The position numbers were made by a program, and so were the translations under genes. Positions 1 through 5,285 of a stretch of 5,285 nt of DNA are shown here, piece after piece (position 1 is the first letter of the stretch; the number at the start of each line of letters is the position of its first letter). Under the pieces are notes generated by a model. The model worked only from the letters and a program-made list of their open reading frames with translations, searched no databases and was not told the origin of the DNA. The DNA lies in assembly GCA_902796455.1 (NCBI GenBank), contig CADBPH010000271.1:1-5285 (forward strand), read 5' to 3'. The stretch comes from an uncultured Bacteroidia bacterium. GTDB lineage: Bacteria; Bacteroidota; Bacteroidia; Bacteroidales; UBA932.

Positions 1-2
1 AA

Positions 3-83
3 CTGAACCACAGACCTCGTAAGTCGTTGGGGTACAGGACTCCGTTGGAATATTGTAAACAATTATTTAAATTTGACTTTTGA
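3..83 (+). CDS. IS30-family transposase, C-terminal end only (5' part lies outside the window)
   Basis: Reading from base 3 gives 26 codons, starting L-N-H-R-P-R-K-S-L-G-Y-R-T-P-L-E and ending K-F-D-F before TGA at 81-83. The pattern LNxRPRKxLGxxTPxE is the characteristic tail of the DDE integrase core in IS30-family transposases, which cut and join the element's ends. Only this tail is visible, so the catalytic D, D and E residues cannot be checked and the element may be intact or dead. A neighbouring frame stays open past the stop (bases 77-124) and reads V-A-L-Q-I-R-I-H. That resembles the C-terminus I recall from related Bacteroidota IS30 proteins, so a one-base slip near the T-run at 78-81 may have shortened this copy. 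The family call is fairly sure from the motif; the frameshift is inference. Confidence 0.75.
   Translation: MNHRPRKSLGYRTPLEYCKQLFKFDF
45..75 (+). promoter_or_regulatory. Possible Bacteroidota-type promoter for the GH115-like gene, inside the transposase 3' end
   Basis: TAAATTTG at 68-75 is a full match to the Bacteroidota -7 consensus TAnnTTTG. A partial -33 element, TTG at 45-47 (three of the four bases of TTTG), lies 20 bp upstream, which is within the usual spacing. Transcription would start near 80-83, giving a leader of about 47 nt that opens with the 79-101 hairpin. The region is A/T-rich and codes for the transposase tail, so a chance match is possible. Confidence 0.4.
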
Positions 84-101
84 AGTGCGTTGCACTTCAA
101 A
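79..101. repeat. Perfect 10-bp inverted repeat with 3-nt loop at the transposase stop codon
   Basis: The arms TTTGAAGTGC (79-88) and GCACTTCAAA (92-101) are exact reverse complements around the loop GTT. The repeat contains the transposase stop at 81-83 and ends 27 bp before the hydrolase start. No T-run follows it on the plus strand, so it is not a textbook intrinsic terminator. It could be a transcript-end hairpin of the IS, part of the IS end, or a hairpin at the 5' end of the hydrolase mRNA if the promoter at 45-75 is used. Confidence 0.7.
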
Positions 102-128
102 TTAGAATTCACTATATTCTATAAATAA

Positions 129-2240
129 ATGACTGTCAAATATTTGCATCTCACGTCGGTTTTCTCCATTGCAGTTGTTCTCCTGCTGCTCTTGTTCCAG
201 GAAGTCTCTTTTGCCGCGTCTTTTTCCCTGGTTGCTCCGGAGAAAAAAGTGCGGGTCGTCGTTGCCAAGGGGGAGCCGGAATATGTCGTCCTGGCCGCCC
301 GGGACCTGATCTCCGACGTGCGGCGGATTACGGGAGTGGAACTATCTCTGGTTCAAGGGAAAAAGCCTCGGAAAGGCGATGTCCTTGTCTGCACCCGGTC
401 CGACGAGAGCCGTTGGGAGGCCTACGAAGTCTCGGTTTCTGACGGAGTCCTTCTGATCTCGGGATCCAATCCGCGGGGGACGATGTTCGCGGTTTATGAT
501 TTCATCGAGCGCTACCTCGGGGTGGACCCTCTTTCGTTCTGGAATGATGCCGCCTATCCCTCGACCGACCGGCTCGAGTGGGAAGATGTCCGAATCGTCC
601 AGGGGCCGCCGGATTTCAAATTCCGGGGATGGTTTATCAACGACGAGGATTTCCTGACCGGGTGGAAGGATTCGGGGGCCCTTCGCTGCATCAACTATAC
701 CTTTTTCAACCATGTCATCGCTCCCGAGGTGATGGAACATATCGCGGAGGCCGTTGTCCGCTGCCGGTATAACCTCATCATCCCGTCCAGCTTCATCTGG
801 ATCGCCAATCCTGCGGAAGAGGAACTGGTCCGGATCTGTTCCCGGCGGGGGCTTTTCCTGACCATGCATCACCAGGAGCCTCTCGGCCTGAGCGGCCGCA
901 TCTTCGAGCAGTACTGGAAGGAGAAGGGGCAGCCGACCCCTTATTCTTTCGTGAGTAGCCGGGAAAAGGTCGAGGCGATGTGGCGGGAGTCCGTCGAGGG
1001 ATGGAAAAAGTACCCGGACGTAATCTGGACAATCGGTCTTCGCGGAGTAGGGGACCGGGCGATGTGGGCGACGGACAAGAGTGCCCCCACATCGATGGAA
1101 GAGCGGGGAAGGATCATTTCCGAGGCGATGGCCCGCCAGGTGGAAATCCTGGACGAGGCGCTCGTGCCGAAGGAGAACCGCCTGTATGAGACGACGCTTT
1201 GGCTGGAAGGGGCAGAGCTCAACGTTCGGGGGCTTCTGAAGTTCCCGGAAGGGACGATCATCCACTTCGCGGACAACGGACCCGGATGGCGATGGGCCCG
1301 GGATTTCCGGGAGACACCGCGCCAAACGGACCTCAAGTACGGCGTTTATTACCATTCCGCCCTCTTCTATGATGGTCCCCATATGGTGCCGCTTGTTCCC
1401 GTGGACAAGATGTACGGGATGATGAGGGAGGCCCATGATGGCGGCGCCTCGGAGAGCGTATTCCTCAACGTCGGCAATGTCCGGGAAATCTGCTATAACA
1501 TCGCGGCCGGGTCCCGGATGCTATGGGACTTGGACTCGTTCAATCCGGCCGCCTGGCAGGCCGACTGGGTGTCCCGGCATTACCCGGGCCACGGGGAGGG
1601 GCTCCAGAATGCCTACAAACTGTATTTCAATGCCCTGGAGCGGCATCCCGTCTCTGACCTGCCTTACTTTCTCGACGGTTATCTTTTCGGAATCTGCCTC
1701 GGGAAACTCTCCGACATGGCCCGCATGATGAAGGAAGGGCCTGACCTTCCTTCCGAGCCGTTCCATGCCTTGCTGCCGGCCTGCGCCCCCGACAGTACCC
1801 GTTTCGCCAGCAAATCCGGGGCCCGGTTCCCGAGCACCCTCGACCAGTACCGCCGGCTCGTAGCCCAGAGAGCCTCCTACGAGATGGCCATGACTCTGGC
1901 GCGGAAAGAATATGCTGCTCTTCCTGAGAGCGAGCAGCCTTTCGCTTATGCGTCAATCGTCTATCCTTCCGTGCTGATGAACGAGCTGACCTCCCTTGCG
2001 GCAGAACTGACCCTGGCTGAATGGGCTGTGGCCCAGGATATCGCCCGGAGCGGCCCTTCGGCCGGCTCTTCACCTGTCAGGATCCATATCGCCGAGGCCC
2101 GTCGGCACTTAGGCGCCATCATGGCCGAACGGGCCGTCTACGCCAGCGGGAAATGGAGCGGCTGGTTCACGTATAACCGCTTCAAATTCGAGAAGATTGA
2201 CAAGGCCCTCCAGGATCTGGAAAACCGCCGTGATTTGTAA
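129..2240 (+). CDS. Secreted GH115-like glycoside hydrolase (putative xylan alpha-glucuronidase), short divergent form
   Basis: This 703-residue protein is probably a periplasmic or secreted enzyme. Residues 1-29 form a Sec signal peptide: K4, a hydrophobic stretch about 11-23, and a likely cut after S-F-A (27-29). There is no lipobox cysteine. Residues 30-155 resemble the GH115 N-terminal domain, including the RGTxxxxYDxxE region at 116-127. The barrel part carries RGWFINDED (166-174), HHQEP (247-251), W-TIGLRGVGDRAMW (300-313), DNGPGW (382-387), YGVYYH (404-409) and FLNVGN (445-450). These line up with the GH115 order. Known GH115 enzymes release 4-O-methyl-glucuronic acid from xylan side chains by inversion. 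Family members usually run about 800-1000 residues with a C-terminal beta domain, which is absent here. The usual DDNWG-type motif is changed to DNGPGW, so substrate and activity are uncertain. The start is firm because an in-frame TAA sits directly before the ATG; the leader is A/T-rich without a Shine-Dalgarno sequence. The gene stands alone here, with no SusC/SusD genes visible. Confidence 0.8.
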   Translation: MTVKYLHLTSVFSIAVVLLLLLFQEVSFAASFSLVAPEKKVRVVVAKGEPEYVVLAARDLISDVRRITGVELSLVQGKKPRKGDVLVCTRSDESRWEAYEVSVSDGVLLISGSNPRGTMFAVYDFIERYLGVDPLSFWNDAAYPSTDRLEWEDVRIVQGPPDFKFRGWFINDEDFLTGWKDSGALRCINYTFFNHVIAPEVMEHIAEAVVRCRYNLIIPSSFIWIANPAEEELVRICSRRGLFLTMHHQEPLGLSGRIFEQYWKEKGQPTPYSFVSSREKVEAMWRESVEGWKKYPDVIWTIGLRGVGDRAMWATDKSAPTSMEERGRIISEAMARQVEILDEALVPKENRLYETTLWLEGAELNVRGLLKFPEGTIIHFADNGPGWRWARDFRETPRQTDLKYGVYYHSALFYDGPHMVPLVPVDKMYGMMREAHDGGASESVFLNVGNVREICYNIAAGSRMLWDLDSFNPAAWQADWVSRHYPGHGEGLQNAYKLYFNALERHPVSDLPYFLDGYLFGICLGKLSDMARMMKEGPDLPSEPFHALLPACAPDSTRFASKSGARFPSTLDQYRRLVAQRASYEMAMTLARKEYAALPESEQPFAYASIVYPSVLMNELTSLAAELTLAEWAVAQDIARSGPSAGSSPVRIHIAEARRHLGAIMAERAVYASGKWSGWFTYNRFKFEKIDKALQDLENRRDL

Positions 2241-2258
2241 CTGTTTGTCGCTGAGCAT

Positions 2259-2305
2259 GTTATCGATTTCCTCCTCCGCAATCTGCAGAGGAGGAAATCG
2301 ATAAC
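2259..2305. terminator. Long hairpin with perfect 18-bp arms after the GH115-like gene
   Basis: The arms GTTATCGATTTCCTCCTC (2259-2276) and GAGGAGGAAATCGATAAC (2288-2305) are exact reverse complements. Inside them one C/A mismatch is followed by a further GCA/TGC pairing with an ATC loop. The hairpin begins 18 bp after the hydrolase stop, the usual place for a terminator. The run after it on the plus strand is weak (TTTCATTC), so termination may be inefficient or factor-assisted. On the minus strand it begins 2 nt after the TGA of the small ORF at 2308-2526. Its strict symmetry would also suit a bidirectional stop between convergent genes. Confidence 0.65.
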
Positions 2306-2307
2306 TT

Positions 2308-2526
2308 TCATTCTGTCAGGAACTTCCGTTTTTCGTTTGCTGTGTCCCTTTTCAGAGGCATGCGAAGAAACTTGGCGACTTGTTCCGGTAGGGCGCCAGT
2401 ACTTCTAAGAAGAAGCGGGAATAACACTTGCTTTTCGTTCTCCGGGAGGGCGAAGAAATCGCTACATTTTTTCATTTCGTGGCAAGGAGGGCAGAACCAG
2501 GAGAGCGGGGCCAGTCGGCTCTGCAC
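2308..2526 (-). CDS. Possible small protein or gene remnant of unknown function (weak)
   Basis: The minus strand is open for 72 codons from a GTG at 2526, or 55 codons from an ATG at 2475, ending in TGA at 2308-2310. I do not recognise the product. It has W-F-C-P-P-C-H-E-M (10-18) and then a charged, helix-like half with E-N-E-K-Q-V-L-F-P-L-L-L and P-E-Q-V-A-K-F-L, ending K-R-K-F-L-T-E. The hairpin at 2259-2305 follows its stop almost at once. Against it: no ribosome-binding signal or promoter is apparent, the frame stays open upstream into the terminator region without an ATG, and other frames are also open here. It could be a short real gene, the tail of a decayed one, or chance. Confidence 0.2.
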   Translation of the reverse strand: MQSRLAPLSWFCPPCHEMKKCSDFFALPENEKQVLFPLLLRSTGALPEQVAKFLRMPLKRDTANEKRKFLTE

Positions 2527-2597
2527 CCTTTCTTCAGATCCAGGGCGGTCTGGGGGCTTTCTCCCGTTAGAGAACTTCGGGCCGAGCGGGCTGAAAA

Positions 2598-2638
2598 CAG
2601 AAAGGCGCGGATAAAAACAGAAAAGCCCGGATAAAAAA
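2598..2638. repeat. Two-copy tandem repeat of about 20 bp, with a partial third copy in the terminator arm
   Basis: Unit 1 (2598-2617) is CAGAAAGGCGCGGATAAAAA. Unit 2 (2618-2638) differs at two bases and has one extra terminal A. A third start, CAGAAAAGC, follows at 2639-2647 and runs into the left arm of the terminator. Read on the minus strand, each unit gives a T-run after a G/C stretch, directly downstream of the rpsJ terminator hairpin, so the units extend or reiterate its U-tract. Confidence 0.6.
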
Positions 2639-2640
2639 CA

Positions 2641-2670
2641 GAAAAGCTGGCGGAATTCCGTCAGCTTTTC
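2641..2670 (-). terminator. Intrinsic terminator of the rpsG-fusA-rpsJ transcript
   Basis: The arms 2641-2653 (GAAAAGCTGGCGG) and 2658-2670 (CCGTCAGCTTTTC) pair around an AATT loop. The single imperfect position is G/T on the plus strand and a C/A mismatch on the minus strand. On the minus strand the stem is followed by TG and then TTTTTT, a good U-tract, and it begins 23 bp after the rpsJ stop. This marks rpsJ as the last gene of its transcript here. On the plus strand the run after it is only TT. Confidence 0.8.
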
Positions 2671-2693
2671 TTGATTGGTTCGGTTCAGGTTTC

Positions 2694-2999
2694 TTATACC
2701 TTGATTTCAACCTCGACACCGGAAGGAAGTTCGAGCTTCATGAGCGCATCGACAGTCTTCGCATTGGAGTCGTCGATGTCCAGCAGGCGGCAGTAAGAGT
2801 TGAGCTCGAACTGTTCGCGGGACTTCTTATTCACGAAGGTGGAACGGTTGACAGTGAAAATCTTCTTGTCGGTTGGAAGTGGAATCGGTCCACAAACCTT
2901 TGCGCCGGTAGCAGTCACTGTATCAGCGATCTTCTTTGCTGACTTGTCAAGCAGCATGTGATCGAATGATTTGAGTTTGATTCTAATTTTCTGACTCAT
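2694..2999 (-). CDS. rpsJ: 30S ribosomal protein S10
   Basis: This is a complete 101-residue S10, the normal length. The protein sits in the head of the 30S subunit and, in many bacteria, also partners NusB in antitermination. The S10 signature appears as [11 protein letters not shown] (33-43). It is followed by the conserved [11 protein letters not shown] block and the ending [11 protein letters not shown], which is close to Bacteroides S10 as I remember it. It starts 24 bp after the fusA stop and has an A/T-rich leader with no Shine-Dalgarno sequence, so it is co-transcribed with fusA. What is unusual is downstream: instead of rplC there is a terminator and then unrelated DNA. Confidence 0.97.
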   Translation of the reverse strand: MSQKIRIKLKSFDHMLLDKSAKKIADTVTATGAKVCGPIPLPTDKKIFTVNRSTFVNKKSREQFELNSYCRLLDIDDSNAKTVDALMKLELPSGVEVEIKV

Positions 3000-3023
3000 A
3001 TCTAATTACAGATTTATACAAAA

Positions 3024-5144
3024 TTACATCTCGTCATCCGCGATCGGGCGGTAGCCGCTCTTTTCGATGATGTCCTTGGCCAGGTTGGGAGCAACCTCGC
3101 TGTAATGGTCGAAACTCATCGTACTCGTGGCACGTCCCGACGAAAGGGTGCGGAGAACTGTAACATAGCCGAATTGCTCAGAGAGCGGGACAAACGCCTT
3201 GATGATCCGGGCGCCGTTGGCCGTGGAATCCATCGCATTGATCTGGCCACGGCGACGGTTCAGGTCACCGACAATGTCGCCCATGTACTCTTCCGGAGTG
3301 ACCACCTCGAGATTCATGATCGGCTCGAGGAGAACCGGCTTCGCCTTCGGGCAGGCATGACGGAAGGCCATGCGGGCTGCGATTTCGAAGGAAAGCTGGT
3401 CGGAGTCAACCGGATGGAACGAACCGTCCAGGAGGGTGACCTTCAGCGAAGGAACCTCATATCCGGCCAGGCAGCCATTGGCCATGGCGGCCTCGAAACC
3501 TTTCTGGACAGACGGAACATATTCCTTGGGAACATTGCCTCCCTTGACCTGGTTGTCGAACTGAAGTCCCGTGACACCCGGGTCTGCGGGGCCGATTTCG
3601 ACGATGATGTCCGCGAACTTGCCCCGACCGCCGGTCTGCTTCTTGAACACTTCGCGGTGCTGCACGGTGGCCGTGACGGCCTCCTTGTAGTTGACCTGGG
3701 GAGCACCCTGGTTGATCTCGACGCCGAACTCCCTGCGGAGACGGTCGACGATGATATCCAGATGCAACTCGCCCATACCGCTGATGATCGTCTGACCGGT
3801 TTCATGGTCGGACTTGACCGTGAAGGTAGGATCCTCCTCGGCCAGTTTGGCCAGCGCGACACCCAGTTTGTCCAAATCGCCCTGCGTCTTGGGTTCGACG
3901 GCGATTCCGATAACCGGATCCGGGAAAATCATGGATTCGAGGGTGACCGGATGTCCTTCGTCACAGACGGTGTCACCCGTCCGGAGGTCTTTGAAACCGA
4001 CGGCTGCACAGATGTCTCCCGCCTCCACGAAATCAATGGGATTCTGGTGGTTGGAGTGCATCTGGTACAGGCGGGCGATCCGCTCTTTCTTGCCGGTGCG
4101 GGTATTGTACACGTACGAGCCCGCATCCACACGGCCGGAATATGCCCTCATGAAAGCGAGGCGGCCCACATACGGGTCGGTCGCAATCTTGAAGACCAGG
4201 CCGCAGAAAGGTTCGTCGGCATTCGGCGAGCGCAGCACCTCGTCGCCGGTCCGGGGATTGGTCCCATGGACGGCACCCTTGTCCAGCGGAGAAGGCAGGT
4301 AGCGCATCACCGCATCCAGCAGGAACTGGACGCCTTTGTTCTTGAAAGAGGAGCCGCAGGTGGCCGGGACGATCTGCATGGAGATCGTACCCTTGCGCAG
4401 GGCGGCAATGATTTCCTCCTCACTCACGGAATCAGGGTCCTCGAAGTACTTCTCCATCAGGGCTTCATCGCATTCGGCGGCAGCTTCCACGAGCTTTTCA
4501 CGCCATTGCTCCACCTCTGCGGTCATGTCCGCGGGGACTTCCTTGACCTCATAATTGACGAGTTCCTCACCGGAATCATAATAAATCGCCTTCCTGGAAA
4601 TCAGGTCGACAATGCCCTGGAACTTGTCCTCCGCTCCGATCGGGAGCACGAGGGGGACAGCATGGGCACCGAGCTTCGTGTGGATCTCTTCGACACAAGC
4701 GAGGAAATCCGCACCGACACGGTCCATTTTGTTCACATAGGCAATCTTCGGTACACCGTACTTGTCAGCCTGGCGCCAGACGGTTTCAGACTGCGGCTGC
4801 ACGCGCCCTACTGCGCAGAAAGTGGCGATCGTCCCGTCCAGAACGCGGAGGGAACGCTCTACCTCGACCGTGAAGTCCACATGCCCGGGCGTGTCGATCA
4901 GGTTGATCTGATAGACGTCTCCGCCATAATGCCAGAACGCGGTGGTCGCAGCAGAAGTGATGGTGATCCCTCTCTCCTGCTCCTGGACCATCCAGTCCAT
5001 GGTGGCGGCACCCTCGTGCACTTCACCGATCCGGTGCGTCTTTCCCGTATAATACAGGATCCGCTCGGACGTAGTCGTCTTTCCGGCATCGATGTGGGTC
5101 ATGATACCGATATTCCTGGTGAAGCTAAGGTCTCTCTTTGCCAT
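3024..5144 (-). CDS. fusA: Translation elongation factor G
   Basis: This 706-residue cytoplasmic GTPase drives tRNA and mRNA translocation on the ribosome and takes part in ribosome recycling. The G domain shows the P-loop THIDAGKT (16-23), switch I RGITI (58-62), DTPGH (84-88) with the conserved catalytic-site His88, NKMD (138-141) and the G5-like GSSFKN (264-269). Domain II covers about 300-405. Domain III has GMGELHLDI (456-464). Domain IV has GGRGKFADI (505-513) and the tip loop with His577 in GSFHPVDSD (574-582). Domain V follows to the end, so all domains are complete. One oddity is Arg114 in CAVGRVQPQ, where many bacterial EF-Gs have glycine. Its place between rpsG (11 bp) and rpsJ (24 bp) marks it as the main housekeeping EF-G rather than a paralogue. 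The start matches the usual family N-terminus. Confidence 0.98.
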   Translation of the reverse strand: MAKRDLSFTRNIGIMTHIDAGKTTTSERILYYTGKTHRIGEVHEGAATMDWMVQEQERGITITSAATTAFWHYGGDVYQINLIDTPGHVDFTVEVERSLRVLDGTIATFCAVGRVQPQSETVWRQADKYGVPKIAYVNKMDRVGADFLACVEEIHTKLGAHAVPLVLPIGAEDKFQGIVDLISRKAIYYDSGEELVNYEVKEVPADMTAEVEQWREKLVEAAAECDEALMEKYFEDPDSVSEEEIIAALRKGTISMQIVPATCGSSFKNKGVQFLLDAVMRYLPSPLDKGAVHGTNPRTGDEVLRSPNADEPFCGLVFKIATDPYVGRLAFMRAYSGRVDAGSYVYNTRTGKKERIARLYQMHSNHQNPIDFVEAGDICAAVGFKDLRTGDTVCDEGHPVTLESMIFPDPVIGIAVEPKTQGDLDKLGVALAKLAEEDPTFTVKSDHETGQTIISGMGELHLDIIVDRLRREFGVEINQGAPQVNYKEAVTATVQHREVFKKQTGGRGKFADIIVEIGPADPGVTGLQFDNQVKGGNVPKEYVPSVQKGFEAAMANGCLAGYEVPSLKVTLLDGSFHPVDSDQLSFEIAARMAFRHACPKAKPVLLEPIMNLEVVTPEEYMGDIVGDLNRRRGQINAMDSTANGARIIKAFVPLSEQFGYVTVLRTLSSGRATSTMSFDHYSEVAPNLAKDIIEKSGYRPIADDEM

Positions 5145-5155
5145 TCGACATCAGA

Positions 5156-5285
5156 TTAGAAACGGAAGTGGGCGAAGGCCTTGTTGGCCTCTGCCATCTT
5201 GTGCATATCCTCTTTTCTCTTGTATGCACCACCTTCGTTGTTGTACGCGGCTATAATCTCGGCACAAAGTTTTTCTGCCATAGAG
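5156..5285 (-). CDS. rpsG: 30S ribosomal protein S7, C-terminal 42 residues (5' part beyond the window)
   Basis: The minus strand from the window edge reads [21 protein letters not shown], then continues to the ending [13 protein letters not shown] before TAA at 5156-5158. This is the conserved S7 C-terminus, the part that lies near the E site and mRNA exit in the 30S head. S7 nucleates assembly of the 16S rRNA 3' domain. The gene is cut only by the window edge, not broken. fusA begins 11 bp after its stop, the standard rpsL-rpsG-fusA order, with the promoter presumably upstream outside the window. Confidence 0.95.
   Translation of the reverse strand, partial: SMAEKLCAEIIAAYNNEGGAYKRKEDMHKMAEANKAFAHFRF

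Larger units (their letters stand above)
1..128 (+). mobile_element. Right-hand end of an IS30-type insertion sequence (outer boundary not resolved)
   Basis: The transposase tail at 3-83 shows that an insertion sequence extends leftwards out of the window. Its right terminal repeat should lie shortly after the transposase stop, somewhere in about 84-128, because the hydrolase gene starts at 129. The left end is not visible, so neither the terminal inverted repeat nor a target-site duplication can be defined. The end coordinate given is the maximum the hydrolase gene allows, not an observed boundary. Confidence 0.5.
2241..2693. other. Convergent intergenic region of about 450 bp without a confident gene
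   Basis: This stretch separates the plus-strand hydrolase from the minus-strand rpsJ. It holds the long hairpin at 2259-2305, the weak ORF at 2308-2526, a small stem of TTCTC/GAGAA at 2559-2574, the A-rich tandem repeat at 2598-2638 and the terminator at 2641-2670. I looked for tRNA, RNase P RNA, tmRNA and transposase signatures and recognised none. The middle part, about 2310-2597, has no assigned role. Confidence 0.6.

Noticed and set aside
1..78. tRNA or other structured RNA at the left edge
   Set aside because: No cloverleaf or T-loop sequence is present, and the IS30 transposase tail explains the region.
342..1436. 364-codon open frame on the minus strand inside the GH115-like gene
   Set aside because: It is low-complexity, rich in Pro, Arg and His, as expected from the antisense of a GC-rich gene; the plus-strand protein has clear family motifs.
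2484..2490. AAGGAGG on the plus strand, a perfect Shine-Dalgarno match
   Set aside because: No start codon lies at a suitable distance downstream, and the visible genes here do not use such sites.
2475..2526. CPPC motif read as a thioredoxin-like active site
   Set aside because: Thioredoxin-type proteins have WCxxC with a hydrophobic beta strand before it; here the order is W-F-C and the flanks do not fit the fold.
2342..2634. Overlapping plus-strand open frames in the intergenic region
   Set aside because: Their composition (Ser, Arg and Gly runs) looks non-coding, and they run against the rpsJ terminator with no ribosome-binding signal.
3105..5159. 684-codon open frame on the plus strand opposite fusA
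   Set aside because: It is the mirror of a highly conserved GC-rich gene; the translation shows no recognisable family and fusA on the other strand is certain.

Overview
The window looks like chromosomal DNA of a member of the Bacteroidota, probably a Bacteroidales with fairly GC-rich coding sequence. Three things point there. The ribosomal protein S10, S7 and EF-G sequences read like Bacteroidales versions. The visible starts have A/T-rich leaders with no clear Shine-Dalgarno sequence. A match to the Bacteroidota promoter consensus (-33 TTTG, -7 TAnnTTTG) lies upstream of the first complete gene. I cannot name a genus from this sequence alone.

Layout, left to right. Bases 3-83 (+) are the last 26 codons of an IS30-type transposase, so the right end of an insertion sequence enters the window. 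A 10-bp inverted repeat surrounds its stop codon. Only 45 bp after that stop, a complete secreted glycoside hydrolase gene begins (129-2240, +). It belongs to, or is closely related to, family GH115 (xylan alpha-glucuronidases), but it is short and several conserved motifs are altered. About 450 bp without a confident gene follow. They hold a 47-nt, nearly perfect hairpin just past the hydrolase gene, a weak small minus-strand ORF, a short A-rich tandem repeat, and a good terminator for the minus-strand operon.

The right half, all on the minus strand, is the end of the str operon: the 3' end of rpsG (S7), then fusA (EF-G), then rpsJ (S10). Gaps are 11 and 24 bp. In most Bacteroidota as I know them, rpsJ runs straight into rplC and the rest of the S10 operon. 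Here a terminator follows rpsJ instead, and the next gene is an unrelated convergent hydrolase with an insertion sequence behind it.

The two halves do not work together. The right side is core translation machinery. The left side is accessory carbohydrate degradation, arriving convergently. The points most worth a second look are the junction between them, the IS30 end placed so that it could supply the hydrolase promoter, and the divergent short GH115-like protein. I see no convincing novel multi-gene system here.
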